DNA of 5,124 nt. Origin: an uncultured Bacteroidales bacterium (GTDB lineage Bacteria; Bacteroidota; Bacteroidia; Bacteroidales; Bacteroidaceae). The notes under the pieces were generated by a model. The model was not told the origin of the DNA and did not search any database. It was given only the letters and a program-made list of their open reading frames with translations. Location of the stretch: positions 1 through 5,124 of the forward strand of contig CALBKR010000080.1 in NCBI GenBank assembly GCA_937896105.1, written 5' to 3'. Every line of letters begins with the position of its first letter. Within the stretch, counting starts at the first letter, position 1. The translations under genes and the position numbers were made by a program. Of this stretch, positions 1 through 5,124 are shown piece by piece.

Positions 1-1496
1 AGCGGGTTTCCGCCATTTGCCAAAGCCGCTGCTGCCGCAAGGTTGCCCACCTGCATCGAGTGCTGGAATGTTCCCGGAACCTCCTGCGACATCCTCTGCA
101 GCAGCTTGCTGTTGAGGTTCGACAACTCTATGAGTGTCACGCTCGAGATAAAACCGAAAGTTCGCTCGATAATGAACATAAGCGGGTATATGAATAGTGA
201 AAGTATAGTGCTTATTGCAAAGTACACATACATCATATTGTTTATGTTCGAAAAACCGGCAGCGTCAACCATCTCGTAGCATAAATAAGTTGCAGAGTAT
301 GCAATGAATGTTATCGCAACGCACTTGAACATTTGCGAGCGCGATGAGAGATCCCTGAGTGTCAATATTGCAGTGATGCTGGCAATAATCTGCAGTAATA
401 GAAACTCATAAGGCGCATTGACCATTATCGAGCACATAGCAATTGATATAGTGCTTGTCACGAATGCTGTATTGTGGTCGATGAAAAGGCAAAGTGTGAT
501 AGGTGTTATGACAAATGGAAGGATAAAAACGCTGTAACCTCCATGTGATGTCATAAGACCAACGATGATAGGGAAGATTGTTGCCGATATTATCGTAAAT
601 ATGAACTTGTTGGCGTTGTTGAGTACATCTTTCTTGTATAATACGATGTACACCAATAACAATATCATACATATTATAATGAAGAATGCTTGTCCGAGCA
701 GGATATACTGCCAGTTGTCCTCCGATTTTATCTTCTCTTTGGCATTTTTCTCGTCAAGGTATGTTTCAATTATTCTCTCATCCAGCGCATCGACAATCTC
801 TCCTTTGTTTATTATCTTCTGCCCCTCCTTTATGTGCTTGATTATAGGCTTGATTTCCTTGAGTTGTCTTGCCAACTCCTCTTTGACGGCCAGAGTGTCG
901 TATTTGTAGTTGGCCTGTGTATATTGCATTATTCTTGCCGTGTCGCTGAATGCCTGCAAGAGCAGCTTTTGTACCTCGGATAATGTAAGGATTTCTGTTT
1001 TAACAGGCCTTTGTGCCTCTTGGATGTTATTCTGGTAAGTAACTATCCAGATGTCCTTTCTGTTTTTCAGGTAGGCGGTGTCGCAATCCTCAATGATATA
1101 TCTGCTATTGTATAAATTTCTGAGGCTCTCCTCCAGCCTCCTTTGTTCGTCGCTTCTTGTTCCTGCATATACAGCTGCTTTTGTCAAAGATCTGATGAGT
1201 TCCTGTGGCGCCCCCAAATTCTTGAACACGGGAATTATACTGTTGGTTATACTGTCCTGCTCTGCTTTGATTTCATCGTTAGACTTGCGCACATCGAAAT
1301 CGAATTCCGCAAGAATTTGCTCATGCGCCCAAGGCTCGTTGCGCTTGAAATCGTAATGGATACTCTTATTCTTGGGCATAAAGTAGATGATAAGCCCAAT
1401 GCAAATAATGACCAGCACAACCCTTGATATGCTGCGACCGTTTTTCTTTATATTGTTCTTTAATCTGCTCCATAAACCCGTTTTTATCTTTTCCAT
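1..1496 (-). CDS. PgpH-family 7TM receptor with intracellular HD phosphohydrolase domain (partial, C-terminus off left edge)
   Basis: Translating the minus strand from the ATG at 1496 gives 498 uninterrupted codons to the window edge. Order seen: a basic N-terminus, one membrane helix (about residues 24-40, RVVLVIICIGLIIYFMP), an extracytoplasmic region (about 45-260) that opens with the 7TMR-HDED signature PWAHEQILAEFDF (55-67) and closes with INKGEIVDALDERI (KGE at 231-233), then about seven hydrophobic helices between 264 and 440, then PGTFQHSMQVGNLAAAAA, the start of a cytoplasmic HD domain. H479 in QHS is the expected first metal ligand; the HD dyad itself lies outside the window. Known for the family: Listeria PgpH hydrolyses cyclic di-AMP. 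That activity is inferred here. The start is supported by the A-rich leader and the positive-inside N-terminus. Arginine codons are mostly AGA/AGG (about 15 of 20), unlike the CGY-rich gltX and waaA. Members are usually near 700 residues, so about 200 are missing. Confidence 0.93.
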   Translation of the reverse strand, partial: MEKIKTGLWSRLKNNIKKNGRSISRVVLVIICIGLIIYFMPKNKSIHYDFKRNEPWAHEQILAEFDFDVRKSNDEIKAEQDSITNSIIPVFKNLGAPQELIRSLTKAAVYAGTRSDEQRRLEESLRNLYNSRYIIEDCDTAYLKNRKDIWIVTYQNNIQEAQRPVKTEILTLSEVQKLLLQAFSDTARIMQYTQANYKYDTLAVKEELARQLKEIKPIIKHIKEGQKIINKGEIVDALDERIIETYLDEKNAKEKIKSEDNWQYILLGQAFFIIICMILLLVYIVLYKKDVLNNANKFIFTIISATIFPIIVGLMTSHGGYSVFILPFVITPITLCLFIDHNTAFVTSTISIAMCSIMVNAPYEFLLLQIIASITAILTLRDLSSRSQMFKCVAITFIAYSATYLCYEMVDAAGFSNINNMMYVYFAISTILSLFIYPLMFIIERTFGFISSVTLIELSNLNSKLLQRMSQEVPGTFQHSMQVGNLAAAAALANGGNP

Positions 1497-1522
1497 ATCT
1501 TTTTTTTCTTTGAATAGTTTTG

Positions 1523-1545
1523 GCAATATATTAATTTAATATTGC
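1523..1545. repeat. Inverted repeat GCAATAT-N9-ATATTGC
   Basis: Two perfect 7-bp arms (1523-1529 and 1539-1545) are separated by 9 nt of A/T. The site covers the predicted transcription start of the HD-family gene, immediately downstream of its candidate -7 box. A regulator-binding site or a hairpin in the 5' leader is possible, but short A/T-rich inverted repeats also arise by chance. Confidence 0.35.
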
Positions 1546-1577
1546 AAATATAGTAACAAACGAGCGAGAAATATCAA
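1545..1577 (-). promoter_or_regulatory. Candidate Bacteroidota promoter for the HD-family gene
   Basis: Read on the minus strand, 1552-1545 is TATATTTG, a full match to the Bacteroides -7 consensus TAnnTTTG. A TTG (1577-1575) lies 22 nt upstream as a weak -33 element, a little farther than the usual 19-21 nt. Transcription would begin near 1538-1540, giving a leader of about 43 nt to the ATG at 1496. The -7 box sits on the edge of repeat copy C1. The -7 match is seen directly; promoter function is inferred. Confidence 0.5.
1551..1571. repeat. Intergenic direct repeat C, copy 1
   Basis: The 21-bp element TAGTAACAAACGAGCGAGAAA is repeated exactly at 1633-1653 and in diverged form (TAGTAACAACTGAGCGAAA) at 1852-1870. 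Similarity continues to the left through GCAAAT, with one extra A in this copy. That extra base creates the TAnnTTTG box on the minus strand. This copy is not preceded by a B element, so it may be the remnant of a further unit or the ancestral promoter-proximal sequence. Confidence 0.85.
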
Positions 1578-1603
1578 GCTTGCTTGAATATTTTTCAAAG
1601 CGA
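1569..1603. repeat. Intergenic direct repeat A, copy 1 (35 bp)
   Basis: These 35 bases are identical to 1721-1755, 152 bp downstream. The element starts AAATATCAAGC and ends TTTTTCAAAGCGA. It contains the inverted repeat TCAAGC-TT-GCTTGA, extended by nearly complementary AAATA/TATTT flanks with one bulged base, so either strand could form a hairpin. It overlaps the last three bases of C copy 1 and is followed after 3 nt by repeat B. Confidence 0.9.
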
Positions 1604-1606
1604 GTG

Positions 1607-1653
1607 CAGTAAATATTCGCGCTTGCGCAAATTAGTAACAAACGAGCGAGAAA
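1607..1653. repeat. Intergenic direct repeat B copy 1 with C copy 2
   Basis: The 35-bp B element at 1607-1641 (CAGTAAATATTCGCGCTTGC through AGTAACAA) is identical to 1826-1860, an offset of 219 bp. Its right end merges into element C (1633-1653), which is identical to 1551-1571. The GC-rich core contains GCGC-TT-GCGC and the palindrome TTGCGCAA. Confidence 0.9.
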
Positions 1654-1670
1654 GTTGTGCAAGCGAATGG

Positions 1671-1688
1671 GTGAAAATTTATTTTCAC
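1671..1688. repeat. Perfect inverted repeat GTGAAAAT-TT-ATTTTCAC
   Basis: Two 8-bp arms (1671-1678 and 1681-1688) flank a TT spacer in the unique segment between B/C copy 1 and A copy 2. The symmetry and size resemble a dimeric regulator operator, but no cognate regulator is encoded in the window. As RNA it would be a stem with too tight a loop unless an inner pair opens. It lacks a trailing U-run and so is not a typical terminator. Confidence 0.5.
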
Positions 1689-1720
1689 ACGCAATGAGCG
1701 CAGCTAAACTTCGCAAAAGC

Positions 1721-1755
1721 AAATATCAAGCTTGCTTGAATATTTTTCAAAGCGA
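1721..1755. repeat. Intergenic direct repeat A, copy 2 (35 bp)
   Basis: Exact copy of 1569-1603 with different flanks on both sides (AAAGC before it; CGACGCG after it), so the boundaries of the repeated unit are sharp. Unlike copy 1, it is separated from the next B element by 70 bp (1756-1825) instead of 3 bp. Confidence 0.9.
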
Positions 1756-1810
1756 CGACGCGTGATAAGCGTTGTTCGCGACGACTGTTACTTTAGTAGC
1801 ACCAAGGAGT

Positions 1811-1822
1811 GCGGCTTGCCGC
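1811..1822. repeat. Small GC-rich inverted repeat GCGGC-TT-GCCGC
   Basis: Perfect 5-bp arms lie around TT, within the 70-bp segment between A copy 2 and B copy 2. That segment also holds two copies of GCGACGAC (1752-1759 and 1778-1785). The X-TT-X' architecture recurs in this region (TCAAGC-TT-GCTTGA, GTGAAAAT-TT-ATTTTCAC), which suggests a family of small stem-forming modules. No function is assigned. Confidence 0.4.
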
Positions 1823-1825
1823 CTA

Positions 1826-1870
1826 CAGTAAATATTCGCGCTTGCGCAAATTAGTAACAACTGAGCGAAA
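1826..1870. repeat. Intergenic direct repeat B copy 2 with diverged C copy 3
   Basis: Bases 1826-1860 are identical to 1607-1641. The following bases continue as CTGAGCGAAA instead of ACGAGCGAGA, so the C part (1852-1870) is related but diverged. This is the gltX-proximal end of the mosaic, about 55 bp upstream of the gltX -33 element. Confidence 0.88.
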
Positions 1871-1924
1871 CAGAACGGCTTCTGCCGCTTTTCTTTGCAG
1901 CGATAGAAAAATCTTTGATTTTAT

Positions 1925-1955
1925 TTTGCCAACAGCGTAAGTTATGCTAATTTTG
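1925..1955 (+). promoter_or_regulatory. Bacteroidota-type -33/-7 promoter for gltX-waaA
   Basis: TTTG at 1925-1928 is followed after exactly 19 nt by TAATTTTG at 1948-1955. This matches the Bacteroides primary sigma consensus TTTG-N19-21-TAnnTTTG at both boxes and in spacing. The predicted start is near 1960-1962, which leaves a leader of about 85-90 nt before the gltX ATG. The match is seen directly; activity is inferred. Confidence 0.7.
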
Positions 1956-2047
1956 TGCATTATACCATTATATTGGGTTTGTTGCGGGCGATTGTGCTCT
2001 GCCTGGGTAATGCGTGTAATGACAACGAATACTAACATTTTAACACT

Positions 2048-3565
2048 ATGGCTGAAAGAAGAGTGAGGGTGCGTTTTGCACCAAGTCCTACAGGGCCGTT
2101 GCATATCGGTGGCGTGAGGACAGCACTATACAATTATCTGTTTGCAAAACAACATGGCGGGGATCTTGTGCTCCGCATCGAGGATACCGATTCTAACCGC
2201 TTTGTGCCGGGTGCCGAGGAGTATATCCTTGAGTCATTCCGTTGGCTCGGCATCAAGTTCGACGAAGGTGTCTCCTTCGGAGGCCAATACGGTCCCTATC
2301 GCCAGTCGGAGCGCCGCGAGATTTACAAAATATATGTAAAGCAACTTCTCGATAACGGAAAAGCATATATAGCATTCGACACCCCCGAGGAACTCGAGGC
2401 AAAGCGTTCGGCTATTGACAATTTCCAGTACGATGCCTCCACGCGTCTTACTATGCGTAACTCTTTGGCGATGGAGCCTGCCGAGGTGGCTTCGCTCATT
2501 GAATCGGGGCATCAGTATGTTGTCCGTTTCAAGGTAGAACCGGGCGAGAAGGTTGTCGTGAACGATATGATACGCGGTGTCGTGACCATCGACTCCTCTA
2601 TCATTGACGACAAGGTGCTCTACAAGTCGGCCGACGAACTCCCCACATATCACCTTGCAAACATCGTCGACGACCACCTTATGGAGATATCCCACGTGAT
2701 ACGTGGCGAGGAGTGGTTGCCTTCGGCACCGTTGCACGTGCTCCTCTACCGTGCGTTCGGCTGGGAGGATACAATGCCGCAGTTCGCCCATCTGTCGCTG
2801 CTGCTCAAGCCCGAGGGCAATGGCAAGCTCAGCAAGCGCGATGGCGACCGCCTTGGTTTCCCGGTATTCCCATTGGAGTGGAACGACCCCAAGAGCGGTG
2901 CAGTGTCGGCCGGTTTCCGCGAGAGCGACTATCTGCCCGAGGCTGTCGTGAATTTCCTCGCCCTGCTCGGCTGGAACCCGGGAGATGATGTCGAGCTGAT
3001 GTCACTCGATGAACTGGTGCAGAAATTCGACCTCACCAAGTGCAGCAAGGCCGGTGCCCGTTTCGACTATAAGAAGATGGTGTGGTTCAACCACGAATAC
3101 ATACTAATGAAACCCGATAGCGAGATAGCTGCGATATTTATGGATGTCGTCAAGTCACACGGCTTTGATGCAACTCCCGACTACCTTGAGCAGATAGTCG
3201 GCCTTATGAAGGGACGTGTAAACTTCGTTCACGAGCTATGGGATGCCAGCAGCTTCTATTTCGAGGCACCGCAGTCCTACGATGAAAAGACTGTCAAGAA
3301 ACGCTGGAAAGAGGATTCTGCCCGAAAGATGACCGAACTTGCCGACCTGCTCGAGAGCCTCGATGATTTCTCTATCGAGAACCAAGACAAGGCCGTTCAC
3401 GAGTGGATAGAGGCCAAAGGCTATGGAATGGGCGATATTATGAATGCCTTCCGCCTTGCGTTGGTGGGCGAGGGTAAAGGCCCGCAGATGTTCCACATAT
3501 CGGGGCTCATAGGCAAGGCCGAGACATTGTCACGCCTGCGTCGTGCAATAACTGTTTTAGGGTAA
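2048..3565 (+). CDS. gltX: Glutamyl-tRNA synthetase (GluRS)
   Basis: This 505-residue class I aminoacyl-tRNA synthetase charges tRNA-Glu with glutamate using ATP in the cytoplasm. The Rossmann catalytic domain opens with [15 protein letters not shown], with the HIGH-type motif HIGG at 19-22. LRIEDTD (42-48) follows, then the tRNA-acceptor contact region [20 protein letters not shown] (201-220) and the KMSKS-type loop KLSKR (260-264). The C-terminal half is the helical anticodon-binding region, ending LRRAITVLG. The zinc-binding cysteines of E. coli GluRS are absent around 106-120 ([11 protein letters not shown]), as in many zinc-free GluRS. The short [19 protein letters not shown] stretch after the KLSKR loop is, from memory, typical of Bacteroidota. 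Length is normal for the family. The ATG is placed directly before the conserved N-terminal strand; no clear Shine-Dalgarno is visible, as is usual in this phylum. It is first gene of an apparent operon with waaA. Whether it is discriminating or also charges tRNA-Gln cannot be read from the sequence. Confidence 0.98.
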   Translation: MAERRVRVRFAPSPTGPLHIGGVRTALYNYLFAKQHGGDLVLRIEDTDSNRFVPGAEEYILESFRWLGIKFDEGVSFGGQYGPYRQSERREIYKIYVKQLLDNGKAYIAFDTPEELEAKRSAIDNFQYDASTRLTMRNSLAMEPAEVASLIESGHQYVVRFKVEPGEKVVVNDMIRGVVTIDSSIIDDKVLYKSADELPTYHLANIVDDHLMEISHVIRGEEWLPSAPLHVLLYRAFGWEDTMPQFAHLSLLLKPEGNGKLSKRDGDRLGFPVFPLEWNDPKSGAVSAGFRESDYLPEAVVNFLALLGWNPGDDVELMSLDELVQKFDLTKCSKAGARFDYKKMVWFNHEYILMKPDSEIAAIFMDVVKSHGFDATPDYLEQIVGLMKGRVNFVHELWDASSFYFEAPQSYDEKTVKKRWKEDSARKMTELADLLESLDDFSIENQDKAVHEWIEAKGYGMGDIMNAFRLALVGEGKGPQMFHISGLIGKAETLSRLRRAITVLG

Positions 3566-3569
3566 TACT

Positions 3570-4793
3570 ATGTACACATTTGGAATATACCTATATATCT
3601 TCTTTGTAAAGTTGGTGGCATTCTTCGGCCACAAGAAAGCAAAGAAAATGATAGCAGGACATCGCGAGGTGTTTGCTCTTCTCAAGGAGAAGGTAAAGCC
3701 CGGGACGCAATATGTATGGTTCCACGCATCGTCGCTCGGGGAGTTCGAGCAGGGGCGTCCGATGATAGAGAAACTGCGTGCCGAGCACCCCGAGTATCGC
3801 GTTGTGCTCACCTTCTTCTCGCCATCGGGTTATAACCCGGCAAAGAATTACCAGCAGGCCGATATCGTATGCTATCTGCCTTTTGACACAAAGCGCAATG
3901 TGCGCCGTTTCCTTGACGCAGTGCAGCCCAAGATGGCCTTCTTCATCAAGTACGAGTTCTGGATAAATTATCTTTTGGAGTTGAAAGAGCGTTCGGTGCC
4001 GGTGTACAGTGTGTCGTCGATATTCCGCAAGGAGCAGGCCTTCTTCAAGTCTTGGGGCGGCCGTTACCGTTTGGCGTTGCACTGTTTCGACCATCTCTTT
4101 GTGCAGAATGCCAAGTCGAAGGAGCTCCTAAAATCGGTGGCAGTGGAAAATGCGACAGTTGTCGGAGATACACGCTTTGACCGTGTGATGAAGATACTTG
4201 AGCAGGCGCGTCAGTTACCTCTGGTCGATGCTTTTGCCGAGGGCGAGAGACCTATCTTTGTCGTCGGCAGCTCCTGGGGCGAGGACGAAGCCGTGTATAT
4301 GCCCTATTTCAACAGGCACAGGAACTGGAAACTCATTATAGCCTCGCACGAAGTGAATGAAGAGCGTATCGCCCACATCCTCGAACAGTACGAGGGCAAA
4401 TGCGTGCGCTATTCAACTGCCACAATGGACGAGGTGAGGGCTGCCGACTGCCTTATAGTCGATTGCTATGGTCTTCTTTCATCGATATACCGCTATGGCG
4501 ATATGGCGCTTGTAGGCGGCGGTTTCGGTGTCGGTATACACAATGTTCTCGAGGCGGCGGTCTATGGCATCCCGGTTTTCTTCGGGCCGAACAACCGTAA
4601 ATTTCAGGAGGCGCAGATGCTCAAGGAGTGTGGCGGTGGTCACGAGATAATCGCGACCTGTGATTTCGAAGAGAAGATGAATGCCTTTGAGGCCGATGCG
4701 GCGCTGCTCGGGCGTGCAGGCAAGGCGGCAGGCGACCTTGTGTCGACCAACGCCGGTGCCACGGCAAGGATATTCAAGCATTTGGGATTGTAA
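3570..4793 (+). CDS. waaA: 3-deoxy-D-manno-octulosonic acid (Kdo) transferase
   Basis: This 407-residue GT30-family glycosyltransferase transfers Kdo from CMP-Kdo to the lipid A precursor at the cytoplasmic face of the inner membrane, beginning the LPS core. An N-terminal hydrophobic segment (about 3-20) is the expected membrane anchor. The N-terminal Kdo-transferase domain carries WFHASSLGEFEQGRP (50-64); E58 in GEF aligns with the catalytic base described in Aquifex WaaA. TFFSPSGY (81-88), CYLPFD (101-106) and IKYEFWIN (126-133) follow. The C-terminal nucleotide-sugar domain contains VGDTRFDRV (198-206), VVGSSWGEDE (231-240), LIIASHEVNEERI (255-267) and the strong signature GGGFGVGIHNVLEAAVYGIP (316-335). 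It starts 4 nt after the gltX stop, so co-transcription and possibly translational coupling are likely. Whether it adds one Kdo or more cannot be decided; Bacteroides lipid A is commonly described with a single phosphorylated Kdo, so monofunctional is a reasonable guess. Synonym kdtA. Confidence 0.96.
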   Translation: MYTFGIYLYIFFVKLVAFFGHKKAKKMIAGHREVFALLKEKVKPGTQYVWFHASSLGEFEQGRPMIEKLRAEHPEYRVVLTFFSPSGYNPAKNYQQADIVCYLPFDTKRNVRRFLDAVQPKMAFFIKYEFWINYLLELKERSVPVYSVSSIFRKEQAFFKSWGGRYRLALHCFDHLFVQNAKSKELLKSVAVENATVVGDTRFDRVMKILEQARQLPLVDAFAEGERPIFVVGSSWGEDEAVYMPYFNRHRNWKLIIASHEVNEERIAHILEQYEGKCVRYSTATMDEVRAADCLIVDCYGLLSSIYRYGDMALVGGGFGVGIHNVLEAAVYGIPVFFGPNNRKFQEAQMLKECGGGHEIIATCDFEEKMNAFEADAALLGRAGKAAGDLVSTNAGATARIFKHLGL

Positions 4794-4838
4794 GATAAAG
4801 AGATAATAAAAACATAATAACCATTAAATTAAGAAATT
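4794..4838 (+). other. waaA-mdh spacer, A/T-rich, with no clear terminator or promoter
   Basis: These 45 bases are over 80 percent A/T. I find no GC-rich hairpin with a U-run and no TAnnTTTG box. The purine/A-rich run just before the ATG (TTAAGAAATT) resembles a typical Bacteroidota leader for a well-translated gene. Read-through from waaA is possible, but an mdh promoter within the waaA 3' end cannot be excluded. Confidence 0.5.
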
Positions 4839-5124
4839 ATGCAGTATCTAACAGACGAAAAATTGGTGATTGTCGGCGCTGCCGGTATGATTGGTTCAAA
4901 TATGGCACAGTGTGCCTTGATGATGGGTTTGACAACAAACCTCTGTCTCTATGATGTATTCTCTCCCGAGGGTGTTGCCGAGGAGATGCGTCAGAGCGGC
5001 TTCGACGAGGTGAACATTACCGCTACAACCGATGTTGCCGAGGCATTCAAGGATGCAAAGTATATCATATCATCGGGTGGTGCTCCACGTAAGGAGGGTA
5101 TGACTCGCGAGGATCTGTTGAAGG
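4839..5124 (+). CDS. mdh: Malate dehydrogenase, NAD-dependent (partial, C-terminus off right edge)
   Basis: The first 95 codons of an L-malate/oxaloacetate oxidoreductase of the lactate/malate dehydrogenase superfamily, acting in the cytoplasm in the (often reductive) TCA branch. The Rossmann glycine motif is VGAAGMIGS (G13, G16, G19), followed by LCLYD, whose D39 is placed to bind the NAD ribose and favours NAD over NADP. The mobile active-site loop GGAPRKEGMTREDLL carries the two substrate-binding arginines expected of malate rather than lactate dehydrogenase (R84 and R90). The catalytic His and the remaining Arg are beyond the window. The full protein is usually about 310-335 residues. The ATG is the first in frame after the A-rich leader and gives the expected N-terminus. 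It is collinear with gltX-waaA but metabolically unrelated to them. Confidence 0.93.
   Translation, partial: MQYLTDEKLVIVGAAGMIGSNMAQCALMMGLTTNLCLYDVFSPEGVAEEMRQSGFDEVNITATTDVAEAFKDAKYIISSGGAPRKEGMTREDLLK

Larger units (their letters stand above)
1497..2047. other. Divergent intergenic region, 551 bp, with repeat mosaic and two outward promoters
   Basis: No convincing coding sequence lies between the start of the HD-family gene and the start of gltX. From left to right it contains an A/T-rich leader with a 7-bp inverted repeat (1523-1545), a candidate minus-strand promoter (1545-1577), a mosaic of direct repeats A, B and C (1551-1870) with small palindromes in its unique segments, a good Bacteroidota promoter for gltX (1925-1955), and a gltX leader of about 85-90 nt (about 1960-2047) in which I recognise no riboswitch or T-box. 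The open frames on the minus strand here lack any recognisable domain and run through the repeats or into gltX, so I do not call them genes. Confidence 0.85.

Noticed and set aside
406..1427. Several open frames on both strands inside 1-1496
   Set aside because: All are shadows of the long minus-strand HD-family gene, whose frame is open throughout and matches a known family end to end.
1531..1722. 63-codon minus-strand open frame across the repeats
   Set aside because: It runs straight through repeats A, B and C, has no recognisable domain, and includes promoter-like sequence. It is more likely a by-product of the repeats than a gene.
1551..1870. CRISPR array
   Set aside because: There are only two or three copies of different elements with irregular spacing (3 to 219 bp) and no constant spacer length; no cas genes are in the window.
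1551..1870. Insertion sequence or integron-type element
   Set aside because: No transposase or integrase remnant, no terminal inverted repeats bounding the region, and no obvious target-site duplication.
1876..1893. CGGC-TTCT-GCCG followed by CTTTTCTTT as a terminator
   Set aside because: The stem is only 4 bp, the T-run is interrupted, and there is no upstream plus-strand gene for it to terminate.
1960..2047. T-box or riboswitch in the gltX leader
   Set aside because: The predicted leader is only about 85-90 nt, and I see no T-box sequence, specifier stem or terminator/antiterminator pair; the best stem is about 5 bp with a wobble.
1823..2104. 93-codon minus-strand open frame
   Set aside because: It overlaps the gltX start in antisense and spans the gltX promoter and repeat B; no family resemblance is visible.
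2234..2791. 185-codon antisense open frame within gltX
   Set aside because: It lies wholly antisense to a well-conserved gene and has no recognisable motifs; it is explained by the codon composition of gltX.
3591..4094. 167-codon antisense open frame within waaA
   Set aside because: Shadow of the waaA reading frame with no recognisable domain or leader.

Overview
The window looks like a chromosomal housekeeping segment from a member of the Bacteroidota, most likely Bacteroidales. The evidence is the gene content (a 7TM-HD phosphohydrolase, a GluRS with the Bacteroidota-style [19 protein letters not shown] region, a Kdo transferase and a Bacteroidota-type malate dehydrogenase), A-rich leaders without clear Shine-Dalgarno sequences, and a good match to the Bacteroides -33/-7 promoter (TTTG, 19-nt spacer, TAATTTTG) ahead of gltX. 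Species-level placement is not possible from the sequence alone.

Layout: bases 1-1496 (minus strand) hold the N-terminal 498 codons of a PgpH-family membrane protein (7TMR-HDED ectodomain, seven-helix region, start of the HD domain) that runs off the left edge. Bases 1497-2047 are a 551-bp divergent intergenic region. It contains a mosaic of direct repeats (1551-1870), several short inverted repeats, and a candidate promoter facing each way. Bases 2048-3565 (plus) encode glutamyl-tRNA synthetase (gltX), followed after 4 nt by waaA/kdtA (3570-4793), the Kdo transferase of lipid A-core assembly. After a 45-bp AT-rich gap comes the first 95 codons of malate dehydrogenase (from 4839), which runs off the right edge.

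How the genes relate: gltX and waaA are almost certainly co-transcribed from the promoter at 1925-1955, linking a translation enzyme with an essential outer-membrane step. mdh is collinear and may be read through or have its own promoter. The HD gene is transcribed away from them and probably acts in cyclic di-AMP turnover, by analogy with Listeria PgpH.

The genes are ordinary members of known families, and I see no new enzymatic system. The part worth a second look is the intergenic repeat mosaic: two exact 35-bp repeats, each present twice, and a third element present three times. The copy nearest the HD gene differs by one base so that it carries a consensus -7 box.
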